DNA from: Physcomitrium patens
Taxonomy: Eukaryota > Streptophyta > Bryopsida > Funariales > Funariaceae
DNA: 64,000 nt
Direction of reading: 5' to 3'
NCBI RefSeq assembly: GCF_000002425.4
Contig: NC_037257.1
Span: 7,174,533-7,238,532, forward strand
The notes below the pieces were generated by a model that saw nothing but the letters and a program-made list of their open reading frames with translations, had not been told where the DNA came from and did not search any database. Both the position numbers and the translations under genes were made by a program. Below, piece after piece: positions 48,125-61,223 of the stretch (position 1 is the first letter of the stretch; every line of letters starts with the position of its first letter).

Positions 48125-49600
48125 TGTGTTGTAACACAACCATTAGGTAAAAGAAAAGAAAAGAAAAATACTATATTATAAAGGAGTTTAAATGAAAATA
48201 TTATAATAAATTATTTTAAAAATATAGATAATAAACAAGGAGGTAATAAAAATTAATAAATATTATTGCTGCATTTTTATAAAAAAGGCTTCTATTAACT
48301 TTATAGGGCCATAAATGAAGCAAATCAAAGTAGATAAGAAAAAAAATTGATATATGCATCTTTAGAAAGAAGTTGAGAGTAGTTCTTTGCAAAATTTATC
48401 TTAAGAAATCAAAAATTGATTCTTGAAGAGGACCAATTGCGAACCAAGGTTGAAATCAAACCTAAAGGCACAAATCCATGCACCTTTGGCAATTTTGAGG
48501 TTCTTTGGTTGATTAGAGAGTGGGATTTGAGAGTAGACTAGAGAGGGATTTTTTGGGCATTTACTTTAAGCAATTTGAGTATACATTGACTTTGTAAAGG
48601 CTTTTTTGAAGTTAAAGCTATCTGTAGTGACTTTGGAATTTTAAGAAATATAAAGAGCTTATACTTTGAAGAATTTTGTGAGATTGGTAAATGATCTATG
48701 AGTGAAAATTTGTAATTGAGTGGTTGATATTTTATGAAATCTATGTTGTAAGTTTAAGCTTAATTTAACTATTCATTCAAATATTATTAAAATTTAAACA
48801 TATTAGAGTCTTAAAAAATTGGAGTTTAGAGGACTAATGAATATTTATAAGATGTACAACAATCTGAATGTTGGATTGAATTAAAATTTTGAAAATAGTA
48901 GTAGACTTGATTTTTAATATTTGTGCAAAATCTAAAAGACATTAAATGGTAAAATTAATAGATATTAGCACTATAAGATTGACATCAAAGTTATAAAAAA
49001 AAAGTTGGTCAATATCCAAGAAAATTTTAGGATTTATCTTTTATTTGATAAGTTTCATCTTCTTTAGATTATTTGTACTTGTTTTCAACTTATTAATTAA
49101 GAAGTGAAAAAAATTATTGTTAAAATAATTATTAAAATTTTAATTTATTATAGAATTAATTAAGAGTTTTTAAAAATTAAAATTTGATTAAGATTTCATT
49201 AGAATTTGATTTAGGCTTAAAGATTTAATTAAGATTTGATTACAGTTTTTTAGGATTAAAGATTTGATTAGGATTTAATTTTTTTTAAAATAGGATTTAA
49301 GGTTTAATTAAATTTTTAATAATATTTACTTAAGATTTTTATTTTTATTATTTTAAAAATATTTCTTTATTATTTTTTAAATATTTTTGTAAAATTATTT
49401 ATGATTTCTTTATGTTTCTTTTATAATTTCTTTAAGACTTTAATTGATTTTTTAAAGACTTAATTAGAATTATTTATTTTTAATTAGGATTTATTTAAGA
49501 TTATATTAGGATATTTAGACCTTGTTGTTGCAATTTCCAATTTATCATTCACAACCAAGTGCCATGTGTATTCTCAAACAATGTTTCATATAATATAACA
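48125..49600. mobile_element. S2: 1.48-kb solo-LTR-like insertion
   Basis: This noncoding block splits a minus-strand gypsy LTR. It starts TGTGTTGTAACAC and ends AATATAACA, and is flanked by TATTA and CATTA, a likely 5-bp target duplication with one change. The middle (48,400-48,780) is less AT-rich. The last 450 bp hold loose repeats of the form aagatttgattaggattta. It differs from S1 and the D family. No coding content is visible. A solo LTR of a third family is the best reading. Confidence 0.5.
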
Positions 49601-49999
49601 TCATTAATAAGAGTGAAAAAGGCTTTATTCTTACTTCCATATATGTTATCTAACTAGGAGTTATGTAGCAACATTCCATAATACCTTTAATACATGTTCA
49701 ATTTGCAAGATCCTTGTCTAACTTATAAGACAAATTTCTTACATGTACACCATGTGGCCGACTTGTACCACAAGTTACCAACATCTGTGATTTGAAGATT
49801 GAAGCCTTTCTCATTCTTACTTTGGTTAATATTTTTTTTTAATCTTTAGGCTTATTTTTAAAGATTCTAATATTTTTATCTTTAGCAATAGTTATTTTAG
49901 TTTCAATATCATAGCTATTTTTGAGTGAATGTTTATTCTTTTCTAGTAAAACAAGAATGTATTGACTCTTTGGTTGTTTTGTAATTCATGTCTTTGGTA
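49601..49999. repeat. Head-to-head gypsy LTR fragments
   Basis: The stretch 49,601-49,790 is minus-strand LTR (aagagtgaaaaaggctttat, then acaccatgtggccgacttgt). The stretch 49,795-49,999 is plus-strand LTR (gaagcctttctcattcttac, then attcatgtctttggta at its end). The two oppositely oriented pieces meet within a few bases near 49,790-49,800, so this is a junction of two rearranged LTR remnants. Confidence 0.6.
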
Positions 50000-52541
50000 C
50001 TAATGTGCCATCTATTTTGATTAAAAAATAAGTATTTAGGTTTTTTTACATTAGAATTTATATATATATATATATATATATCATTTTCTATAAATTATAG
50101 AGATTATAAAGTCATAAAATTGAGTAATCTATTATGTATAATAGATTTATTTAAATTATTTAAATTAAGAATTAGGTTATTTTATTACATAAATTTTTTC
50201 TATATAAATGATTAATTTATAAAAAAAATTAATAGAAAAATATTAAAATTAACTTACTATATATTAATATCTATTAATAATTTATATAATTTTTTTGATG
50301 AAATTTTTTTGTGTTCGACCATAATAAGAATGTTCTACAAGATTTATTAAGTGCATATATATAAATTATTATCTACAAGTCTTTTAAAAGGCTTTAGAAA
50401 ATAATTTTAAATCATCTACAAAAATAATGGCTTTATTTAAGGTTTTTGAATATAACAAAGAAATAAAAGTTAAAATGCCTATCTTATATGAATTATCTTT
50501 AAATATGTAGCTTATATAATCTTAAGAAAACTTTATACTAATATATTCTTATTTAATCAAATACGATAAGCTTTTATATCTAGTCAAATAATTCAAAAGC
50601 TAGTAAAGAATGTGTTATAGATAGATATAGCTAAAAGGATTATACACAATTATAATTTTATAAAAATAGTATTATTTCTAATCAATATAAGATTATTTAA
50701 TCAAATTCATTAATTAGATTTAATTTGGAATAAAGTTGGAGATTTCAATTCAATATTCTCAATGATAGAAACATCTTTTTATCTTGGTTTTTAGTCGAAT
50801 TAATCCAACGGCTATGTAAGAGATGAAATACAAGTAGAATCTTCATATCTCAATTGCTATCTGAAAAGCTTTCTATCTATATTAATATTAAAATATTATT
50901 TAAATAAATTTTTATAAATTATTAAAATACATATTACTATATTACTTAGAAAGAGATAATCTTTCTATAAATATTTATTTTTAGACAATAAATATAGTAT
51001 TAAGATTTTATTTTAATTTAATTTTTACTATTATCTATTGTTGAAATTTTTCCACAAGTTCATTATATTATCTTTTACAATACTATATATATATATATAT
51101 ATATATGTATTAACTCTTTTTTATAAAATACCACATTGTGTTTTATATCTAATCTATTGGAAGCTTTAAATTTAATGCCTAACCTCATATTTATCTTGAA
51201 GAAGATTTACCACCTAATAAAGTATTTTTTTTTTAAAAAAAACTTATAACTAAAGAAAATAACATAATTAAAATTTGTTGCATACAGTCTTTTCTTAGGA
51301 TCAAATACTATACATTGAATGGAATTGTTTTGTACTACAAACTAGAGAAAGACCAAATAAAAAATAATCCCTACAAACTCACATTCAAAAAATCTTCAAG
51401 AGCCTTTGAGTACATATACATATTATAAATAGGACCAACAACATAGAGATTATAGGTTGTTAATAAGGTAGCCAAAGAATCTAAACATGTCATCTTAGTA
51501 ACACCCTAGTAATTTTATTTAGCTTATCATAACATGTTAAGTGATTTAACAAAATAAAGATATTGTTTTACAAATATATGGGACCAATATAAGAATTTGT
51601 TAGAGAATCTTAACTTTTTACTTGCACAAGTGATGAAAAAAAAGTGGATTGATTTTGTGATCATGATATTTGAGAAGATTCAACCTTCATAAGGATGCCA
51701 AGACAAATAGCCCCTACATATCAAATATATACACTTTTGATTTTTATCTTTTAAATCATAAAAGATTTAAAACAATTCAAAAGATAAAAGTGATTGCAGA
51801 CAAACTTTGGTAGTTAGTTTTTCATTAATATAATTACAACTCTATTAAAAAAAATTTATTAGTAAAACAATCAAATCTCATCTTTTTTAAAACATTCGGA
51901 TCTAGAATACCATCAAAAAATACTTGAGCAACATAAAATATCTTAGCCACAATACATAAATACACACATAGCTATAGATATTGCTCAAATATTTTTGTGT
52001 GATTTTTTTCTTATCTAATGTTCATCTCAAATTAACATCTCTTCTTGTGTGTTATGCACTTAATTGACTACGATTTTGCATTCTAAATGATTTGTTATGT
52101 CTTCCAAAAACTACATTGATATCTCTTCTACCTCTGTATCATAGCATATCATATTAACCTCTCTTAGGATGCTATAACTTGTTTTCTCAATAGAATTTTT
52201 TTTTGTCTTGGTGTTTTAAGTTTTGAACCTTGGATTTCATTAAAGAATATTTTAGATAATCTTGTTGCAACACACCCATCACCTTTGCCATGTTGTATTC
52301 TTTTCCAAGATTAAATTTAAAATCTTCATTAACCATTCCTGTGCTAGTTTGTATCCCAGTTAAACTGCTCTTTCTTTTTTGCTATAAACCATAATATTCA
52401 AATGTATAATCATAAGGAAATACAATTAAAAACCCATGATAATATTTAAAATAATAAAACGATTATTTAAAATAATACTATGCATGATCATACATGATTA
52501 AAATGAGACAATATTATTATTAAAATATGAGTATTATTTTT

Positions 52542-52575
<34 letters not shown>

Positions 52576-53000
52576 TTATTAATCTTAAACTAATGTGGGG
52601 TTACACCAACTCCTGAAAGATTTTTGCAGGATCATTTAAGCTGGTATCCAGGGAAAACTAATCCTAGATAAACAAGCATCCCAATTGTTTAAGGTTTAGG
52701 GTCAGGTTTAGGATTGCTAGATGGATATCCCCCTTTTGCTGCATGGACATTCATGTGCATACACAATAAAACTCTTGTTTACACTAAAACAAAATTAGGA
52801 TAAATTTACAATAAAAAAAAATTCCAAATAGGAGTGAATATTTTTAAAAAGTTTATGAAATAATCACATAAATTGTATTATGAAATTCTATTAAATTCAA
52901 TCAAGAAAAAGAAAAAGAAAAGAATACCATAAACCATTGCACAAAAATCTTTTAGTTTAAGTTTATCCTATTTCTTTTTAATATAAATAATAAATTTACT
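50000..53000. other. AT-rich gene-free block
   Basis: No supported gene. There are (AT)n tracts at about 50,060-50,081 and 51,084-51,106 and an (ATT)n array at 52,541-52,573. A patch with gtttagggtcaggtttagga near 52,690-52,712 is telomere-like only by chance. Composition rises toward balance from about 53,000, where the second gene island begins. Confidence 0.7.
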
Positions 53001-54543
53001 GTATATGGGAGATATGTGGCACGAAGGTGTCCATGCAATAAACGGGGATGTCCAGATGACGATTCCCTTGATTAATTCTCCACTTCTTCCCTGCTGTTTG
53101 TTCGCTATCACTAAATACCTAACCCACACTAAATTTACAATTCTCTCAGAGCTTCCAACAAGCCTCTCACTAAGTAAAAGAAAAAACAATACCCACCTGT
53201 TGGAGCACAGTGAGAACGCCACGTTCCCATCCTCCAACCTCGGCTTCCTTTTACCTTTTTTTTTCGCTTTCCTGAGTTACTTCAACGAAGATGCATGCAC
53301 ATGGCCGGGTTTTGAGTGCAGAGGATGTGGACGAGAGGCAGCTTGTTGCTCGAAACCAATTTTTGAAAAGCTTGTCCGTTGTTCCGAAGAACTAATTGTT
53401 GACAGTGGCCTTCTTCGGTGTTTAGCTTTGTTTTGTTTTTTGTTTTTTATTTTTGTATTTTTTAATTGTAGTAGGCAACGGAGCCCTTTGTTTTTTTGCA
53501 TTTTAGCATTAGGTGCAGTTAGTTGATTCTTCCTGAGGTTTTCAAACTTCCGGGGAGGGCGCGAATTGGAGTCGAGGTCGGTTGAGATCACCACATGTTT
53601 CTATCTCAAATTATGAGCGTTTCCCTTGCTCCTGTGGTTGATTTATGAACCCGAAATTGCCCGGGGCGTGATAACGAGCTGTAATGAATGGTTACGGAGG
53701 GCTGGTTTGATTCGATTTGATTTGATTTGAAGTGCGCATAGCCTATCTTTATACGTGTTTGTGTCGATGCTAATTTTGTAGTGAGGTCGCTGCAGTGTGT
53801 GGATACAATTTGAATTTGAAGGAGATGTTGTTTGCAATATTGTTGAATGATTCGATCCTGCGTGGAGGAGTGCTAGACGATGCTCTGAAAGTCGCTAGAA
53901 GGTTAGAGGCGAACGTTATGCAGTGTGCTAAATTGACGAATTGTGTGGGACACTTGAGAAATTGGGCTCGACACTCGACTCAGAAGTGATGTTAGTCTTA
54001 TACAAGCAATTTAGTCAGCTGTAATTTAAGTCCTGGTAAGGATTGTATGCAGATTGGTATGCATGGGTAGATATACTCACTTTGGGACTTGAGGTAATTC
54101 AAAAACCCTAGATAGTTAACATGTATGAATGTGATAGTGTTGAGGATTTGTTGACTATATGCAAGCGTCATCTTTATTCTCTTAGTGTAACTTTAAGTGA
54201 GCCAAGTAGCGGCCGACATCTGCTCAGGAATAGAGAGAAGCGAAATTGAGAGCTATTAACAAGCTTGCTATATCAGTAAAATATTTGAAACACCGTTAAT
54301 TTGTAGAGTAACGTGATCTAGTTCCGTTCAACTGGAAGCGATTGGTAATGTTCCATCCTTTCCGTGCTTCACATTTGTGCCTGGCTCTTCAAAATAGAGT
54401 GTTTGAACACTGCGATGCTCACTTGCAATTTAAAAGTAATTTACGTCAAATTTACAATCTGAATTGCATTGGCAACACTTTTCGAATTCTTCTTAGAAAT
54501 GAGGCAAATAACCATCTGAAGGTTGCAGGCAAGGATCATCGGA
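53001..54543 (+). promoter_or_regulatory. Promoter and leader of the cystinosin-type gene
   Basis: Balanced-composition DNA ahead of the first coding exon. A likely 3' splice site (ctgaaggttgcag) ends at 54,528, 15 bp before the ATG, implying a leader intron whose donor I could not fix. An in-frame TGA just upstream at about 54,514 shows the frame does not extend further left without splicing. The frame at 53,005-53,526 has no recognisable domain. Confidence 0.45.
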
Positions 54544-57201
54544 ATGGGGGATGAACCAGCATGGCACTCACAAACTGCGTACCTCATATACCAGCTGCTG
54601 GGTTGGTTGGCTTTCACAGCTTGGTCTATCAGCTTTTGGCCTCAAGTCATCCTGAACTACAGACGAAAAAGGTAACGAAGCCATGCAGACAATTGACACA
54701 CCTTCGATTGGAGTTTATGTTGTAATTTTAGGTCAAGCTTGGCTGATTGAGTGTAATGTATGAGCTTCACATGTTCACTCAGGTGTGTTTTGGAAATACG
54801 CATTATATGATGGAGTATATCATGTAATATGCTTCGTGCTTCTAGATAATTGTGTGCTTTTGCTGTCTTGTGCAGCGTGGTCGGTTTACACTTCGACTTT
54901 GTCGTCTTCAACCTCACTAAGCACTCTTCATACTTGATCTACAATGCTGTTCTTTACTTCAGCACTGTCGTCCAACGTCAGTATCATGAGAAATATGGCT
55001 TTGATGAGGTACATCGGTCAGAATTCAAATTTTCCTTTTTTGTTTATTTTTTACTTTTGTTTCTCTTATCGTTTTCTTTTCTGCGCTAACGTGTCCTATG
55101 CACTAAAACAGCAACTAATATTTCGAAAATGGTGGATGGGTGTCCACACATAATGAAAGTATTTAATGTAGATGCTTACCATCTGAAACTGTACTCTGGT
55201 CGATTACGTTTACGAATGTCTGTAGTAGAGCTATGCATATCTCTTAAATTTGAAAAGTAATTTCTCCTTGTACTATAGGTTCTTAAAGTAAGTCTTCCAG
55301 CTGTGCAGTTCTGGAGTTTCCGTAAATTACATGTCAAGTTCAGTTTTGATCGTGTCCCTTTCTAACAGTACTAGCTAATCGGATTCATTTTTTTGACAAA
55401 CAGTTGATTCCAGTAGCACCAAGTGATGTAGCATTCTCGACTCATGCTGTACTTCTAACATCAGCTATGGCTGTACAATTATTTTTGTACGAGGTACTTG
55501 ATCTGAACATATCACCTCACCTGCTCCACCTCCACTTTACTGTCCCAAACAATACTACCTCTCTAAGTTCCAATGTCTGGTTCACTATCAAGGTCTAAAG
55601 ATGTTATTACATTATTGCAACTCGTGAGTCTCTATTTTGCGATTTTCTTGAAGTTAGCTTCGTTGTACTACTTGATTAGACAAGTACGGAGTTTGATTAA
55701 TATTGGAGTGTTTGGTGGTGTTGTCTCATCTGAAATGTAGAGGGGTGGGCAAAAGCTTTCAAGCTTCTGTAAAGCCACATCAAGCTTCGTATGGATAGAA
55801 GCCCTAATCATATTGGTGGTATCATGGGTGCACAAGGACTGGCTTTCGCTGATCCAGAACTTCAAGTTAGTATCTTTATGCAATTACACCTTATTGCCCT
55901 ATTGCGTATATGTTGTTTCGTTTCTAGGCCATACCATTTTGAAGGGTTTACTTTCGTAGTGCTTCTTGCGGCTAATATTCTGTTGGCAAGAAAATTTGAA
56001 GTCCAATGCAAAGTTGTTTTCAATCTGGTAGATCACTTTGCTTCATCCTTTTCGTAAAAGGAAGAGTTTCTATATTTCTTATATAGATCTGAAATCTATT
56101 CGTAGAGTCCGTGTATCTATTGGTGTCATGCTTGAAGCTCACGTAGGATTTCCAAAACTTCGCACCAGTTGGCTTATGTTGTTATATTTCGCAATTGCAG
56201 TAACATTCAACTCCTCATGACAACCATTAAGTACATACCACAGGTGAGTTTCTTTTCTTGCGATGATTATGCTTGACATTTAAAACTACGCTCCTCTTCT
56301 GTCTAATTTACAAAAGATGTTAGAGATTTCTGAAAAAATTCGAAGATACGGTTTTGGTTCTGGATGTAAATCATAGCTAGATTTTGTCGGAAGCGAAGCT
56401 CTACACATGTTCGACAACTACTTGAGAGCCTGCTCGAGAATCGACTCTTGTCGCAACCGTAGCTAAATTGCTGCACATGAGCAATTATTCAGGTGATTTT
56501 TAATATTCAAAGGAAGAGCACAGATGGATGGAGTGTATCGAACATTCTCCTCGATTTGACGGGTGGCATTGCAAACTTTTCACAGATGTTAACACAATCC
56601 CTTGATCAGAGTATGTAATCCTTTCTTCCACTTTTCTCAGATTTACCTCGGATTTGGCACGCATGTCCTACATGTAATTGTCATCAAAAGTTTCAAGCAC
56701 AGCCAACCCCAAATTGTGACAATGACCGGGTGTAGACTTTTTTAATGCGAAAATGACCTTTCACACGTACCTCTTTCTGTATTGTGCAGAATCGTTCGTT
56801 AATTTCTCCGGAAACGTCGGCAAAGTGGGACTATCTTTGGTTAGTGCATTGAAGCGTCGCACAAACTTCAGAATGCGTCTTTGACATTGATGATCTAGCC
56901 TGTTCGTGTGATGACATCAGCCTCAGAAGAAATCTGCACAGAACCATATTAACACAATCACATTTTAGTGGCATCGCAAGATAATGAATTTTGTGGTCAT
57001 GAGTGGGTGCAGTTGTCGGTGGCATTCGACCTTATCTTCATTGTACAGCATTTCTGCCTCTACCCCGAACATCCTGGGGTTCCTCAGGAAGGCTACCACG
57101 AAGTTGGAGATTATAGTGTCGTCTTTTCAGTGGACCCTGGACTCGGTAGCGATGAGCGAGATCAGGGCGACGACCATGCGCAGAAGACACCACCTCCTTG
57201 A
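54544..57201 (+). CDS. Cystinosin homolog (lysosomal/vacuolar cystine-proton symporter)
   Basis: Eight exons: 54,544-54,671; 54,876-55,008; 55,404-55,493; 55,741-55,865; 56,201-56,243; 56,493-56,610; 56,790-56,839; 57,013-57,201. All introns are GT-AG, and phases join to a 291-residue frame. Cystinosins export cystine from lysosomes or vacuoles with protons and have seven membrane helices. Two PQ-loops are seen: FWPQ at residues 31-34 followed by GLHFDFVVFNLTKHSSYLIY, and YIPQ at 170-173 followed by KSTDGWSVSNILLDLTGG. Acidic residues at 95 (PSDVAF), 194 (LLDLTGG) and 235 (VAFDLIF) line up by motif with human D205, D305 and D346, recalled as transport-critical. The large luminal amino-terminal domain of the animal protein is absent, as in other plant forms. 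The tail holds GYHEV, a YxxΦ sorting-type signal, instead of animal GYDQL. The gene looks intact. Confidence 0.93.
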
Positions 57202-57845
57202 AATCGGATCGTTCTATTAAGTAAAATCATCACGAGATTTACAGATTGGAGTTCTTTCAATTGAATATAAAAGCTGGTGTTGGTCTTACGAACCACGAAT
57301 GTTCCAAAGTTTCAGCTAGCACGAGGATCTGTTTGCGATCCTCCTTTCATCCTCTCCTTTACCGGAGCTCAAGAAATGAAACTAGGTACGTGTGTTTTTT
57401 GGCGTCCAAGTGTCTTTTCCACCAGCGACATAAGACATGCTATCCATTCTTACGTATAAATCTTCTCCAGCACATGGTGTCAGTACAACTCTTCGCTACT
57501 TAGCCGTGAGCAACCCCATCTTCAGTACCCAAAAAGTTCCTTGCTCCCTAGGAAACTGCAGATGCCAGCATCCAGAAAGGTAGCATATTGTACAGTACAA
57601 CCACTTTTCCATAGATTGTTTCAATTTCTTATTAGCGACTTGAATTTCATAATGTTCTTGTGATTTATTATTTATTTGTTTTTGTTTATTCCAACATTTG
57701 TTACAGTTGTTGGCCATTTTTTTTACCATGTTAGTTAAGCTAAAATGTTGTTTCCATATTTTAAAAAGTCCATTGAGTCAACCAAATTGTCGTACTCCAT
57801 ACGTCGTCTTCACAATATATTGTGTATGTGTGTGTAAGTATGCCG

Positions 57846-57879
<34 letters not shown>

Positions 57880-59019
57880 TTACATACACATACATATACA
57901 ATTCTTTGGTGACTTCTAGTCCAAAATATGGAAGGGCTCTCAAACTTTTTACATTCTTATTACATTGTTTATTATTATATGATTCTAGAAAACTTAACAT
58001 GTAAGCTAATCAACTTAGAACACCTTGACTCCTTTTATGACTTAATATTTCAGCAACATTTGTTCTGCTTGTAAGTCAAGGCCTCATGTTGTAGAACAAA
58101 GACAATAGTATTTGTTGTTCAAGAGAATTTTTTTCCATGAAGAAGAAGGGTTTAAAAACATAAATTCAGCTCCTACGACAGAGGTACTCAAAACCATGTA
58201 AGTTTTGAACGTAAGTCTCATTATTGATTCAAAGGGAGGCCTGCAATCTAATCTTATCATGTTGCATAATCAGAGCTCAGCTTGGACTCAAATCTGCACC
58301 GCCTCATCCTTTAGTTGAATCTTACATTCGATGTGCTCCATTTCATGAGTGCTAGGAGATCAAGCTCATACTCTATGTTAAAACAGAGAGCGAGATGTGT
58401 TCACCGACAGTTTTCACGTATGTACAGAACTTTCTACAGAATTAAGCAAACGAGAACTGTGGTATTAATCTTTCGGTCCTTGTGGACGGCAGAATAGCAT
58501 ATTTGGGCTTTTGGAAATCATAACACCCGTCAATGAAGTCCAATAAGTAAGCCACATGGGTGTTGCAAATCATCCACTCTCAACCAGATACGAGGTCGTG
58601 TTGATAACCCCCCTAACCAGTGGTTATGATTTGATCAAAGCAAAATAGAGCAAGACAATCAGAGCCAAGGAGCATATAATTTGATGAAGCATACGGTTAG
58701 GGATAGCGCAAACCAATTGGGTTCATTTAGAGAGATTATTGGAGATTGTGAGGTACAACCAACATTTGTGAGTGCCTCTCAAGCCATTTCAGCTGTTCAT
58801 CACAAGGAGACACACTTGAAATGCCTACATGTTTATCCTTGCTAAATCATCAACATTGGTCGACGAGTTCTTCAAAATGAACTAAAAATCGCTGCTGGGT
58901 TCCGTCAGAGCCAGAGCCGGTTCCGTTCCAAGACATGCTCGAAGGGCTGGTAATCGTTACTACTATGGAACAAATAGCTCCATCATAAGTAGGTCTTCTT
59001 AGAAATGATCTGCTGAGTA
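57202..59019. other. Spacer between two convergent genes
   Basis: It begins with the 3' UTR of the cystinosin-type gene and ends with the trailer of the minus-strand TyrRS copy. No supported coding exon. An (AT)n run lies at 57,848-57,878 with GT/TA-rich edges. The minus-strand frame at 58,850-59,104 overlaps the last TyrRS exon but lies in a different frame and has no recognisable domain. Confidence 0.65.
57848..57878. repeat. (AT)n microsatellite
   Basis: About 15 AT units, flanked by a gtgtgtgtaagtatg side and a cttacatacacatacat side that form a weak inverted repeat around it. Confidence 0.9.
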
Positions 59020-61223
59020 TTATATTGTGACCTTGTAGCTCTGCACAAAAGACACCAAACAAATATATCAATCCAGTCAGAATGGGCTCATACCATGCCT
59101 GCAAATTTAGAACTTCTTAATGACATGCCTACAAAAGAGGACGTCATGCAAAGTATGTCAGATGAGGGGGAATGAGACAGTATCACTATCAGTTTTACAT
59201 TAAACTTCCCAGATACAACATACCTTTACAGTTTTCAGTACATCTTTGGCAGTGGGATCGTTCTTGAAATGGTCATGCACAGGCTAATGCAATTAAAGGC
59301 ATAGAAGTATCAGCATATTGACCAACTTCATTGTCTAGACCGTCCATGAAAGATGTGAATGCCAAAGAATAAGTAAGAAAAAAGTCCAGTCAATAACCTG
59401 GGAATTCGTTTTCAACGTTTTGAAAATCGATCTTAATGGAATGCGTGAAACTAGGTAAGACAATCGCCATCACAGGATGAAGTGATTCTCACGCTTGGAT
59501 CACAATGCGGGCGCTGGATCTACGTCACTTAAACGAAGTGGAAAAAATAATGTGAATAGTGATGAAGTGCAGTAAGAGATCTTTTACTCACGAGCTGATG
59601 ACCAACTACTATCTAGAAACAAACCTGCATAATCTTGTTGAGTCCAGACGAAAGCGCGAGTTTTAAATCCGCAGGGTGCATCAATCCTTCAGTGAAGTCT
59701 TTTTTCAACTCTTCAATGTCGGTGTAAGTTCTGAAAAAAGAGTCTTACCCTCATCGGTACATATTTCGTTTCGAAGGACTTGAGTGAGTAAAATAATATG
59801 CAAGGCAGAGAATTAGGTGCCACTGATCCTTCGGAGGAAACAGCACGAAGGTAATGCACGATATCAACGAACACAATATGGAGGAAAAATCTTACTTGTT
59901 TCCACCTTTTTTTTCATCACGTTGGACTTCGAATCGGTTGAACCACAGCAAGACGATGCACTAGTTGTACTCCATGCATGGGTTTCCTGCAATTTCCTGG
60001 GGTGGACAGCAAGCTTGTTTGATCTTCTTATTCACATCAGCATGCAGTTCAAAGACGAAACAGCTTAATATATGTTTCGCGTTCAAACTGAATTCTCTAT
60101 GGAAGCTTTCTTATCATGCACAACAGCAACGCATGGAGGAGGACGTAATGTAGCCCCTCCTAACACCGTGTGAGTATTTGAAGGGAGGATACAGACAAGT
60201 GGGGCATTTCTCAGGTGCATGACATAAACTCCATGCCTGCTCATCTACCAACAGTTTTGAAGATCCATAAGCGTGTTAATCCAAAAGAGTCTTTACCTCG
60301 TCATCCTCCATGTAGATAGCGGAATTTGGGTCGCTTTTCGACATTTTTTCTTGACCAGCTAATAGACCAGGAAGCATATCTCTGACAATTCAAGGCCAAA
60401 ACTACTCCCATCTTTGACCTGAGATAGCCGGAGCAAAGCTTCTTACTAACTATATCACCTAGTTCGCTAGACATCCAGAACTGTATTATCGCAAATTGTA
60501 TTAGTTGATTCAAAAAAGCGAAATAGGTGACGAAAAGAGTGGGCAGGATACGATGCGAGAGGATGATAGGTTTGAGTTTCTGCTTAATTTGATCGCAGTA
60601 TTCTCAAGCAAGCATATTCACCCGTAGGTGACAATTTCCGAGCTGACAAATGTCAGTCTTAATGAAAAAGATGTCTGCGCATTGCATGCACGGGTAAAAA
60701 ATTTGTCCGACAGACATATCCTCTGCTTCTGTCCGGCCATGATGGTGCAACATCTGGTAATTCTTTTCAGAGTGTTGCGGCGAGCTATGTCCATGACAAG
60801 AGGCCAGTACGTAGCAGCATTGCCATTAATCTGCTCCGAAGACCACTAAAACTCCGCCCTCTCCAAATTCATACCAGCAGCCTTCCACATCTCAATCATG
60901 TACCGCCCAACTGTCTGAATCTTCTTCAAGTCTCCATCCATCTTGTTATTCAACTGCGAGAACCAATCCGCAATCCAAAGCTAGAACACACACACCTTCA
61001 TGATCCCCTGCGCAATATGCATCCGACCCGACGGCTCAAATCCATCGTAACAAACGGGATCCTTCTTTTTAGCCAACATATTCCGCAGATCAGCGAAGTC
61101 GTCGTCTTCCGGAATACACTTGTTGTTCCCCCCTGTGCTCAACATTAGCTTCAACTTTTCTTCTGAAGACAACTCCCCCTCCCCAACCGAAACAGACGCC
61201 GCCTCCTCCGCCACAGTTGCCAT
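59020..61223 (-). pseudogene. Decayed cytosolic tyrosyl-tRNA synthetase gene, introns retained
   Basis: Minus-strand exons: 61,223-60,996; 60,980-60,552; 60,379-60,297; 60,041-59,896; 59,730-59,625; 59,283-59,224; 59,040-59,020. They encode the plant/archaeal-type class I TyrRS: CYDGFEPSGRMHIAQGIMK (HIGH-type motif), WIADWFSQLNNKMDGDLKKI, QEKMSKSDPNSAIYMEDDE (KMSKS loop), EGLMHPADLKLALSSGLNKI, and the short final exon SYKVTI-stop. Lesions in the proposed frame: TAG at 60,846-60,848, TGA at 60,604-60,606, TAG at 59,961-59,963, and a one-base shift near 60,735. The conserved MDQRK block is lost. About 16 residues between exons 1 and 2 are missing, leaving an implausible 15-bp gap, and the exon 4 acceptor looks mutated (cat for cag). 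An alternative upstream Met lies at 61,274. It is a gene copy that lost function after duplication; a working copy must exist elsewhere. Confidence 0.88.

Noticed and set aside
57822-58004. Frames with Ile-Tyr repeats
   Set aside because: They arise from the (AT)n microsatellite at 57,848-57,878. The same holds for frames at 44,498 and 62,471.
58850-59104. 84-residue minus-strand frame beginning MQAWYEP
   Set aside because: It overlaps the last TyrRS exon in another frame. It has no family likeness and is explained as intron and trailer sequence.
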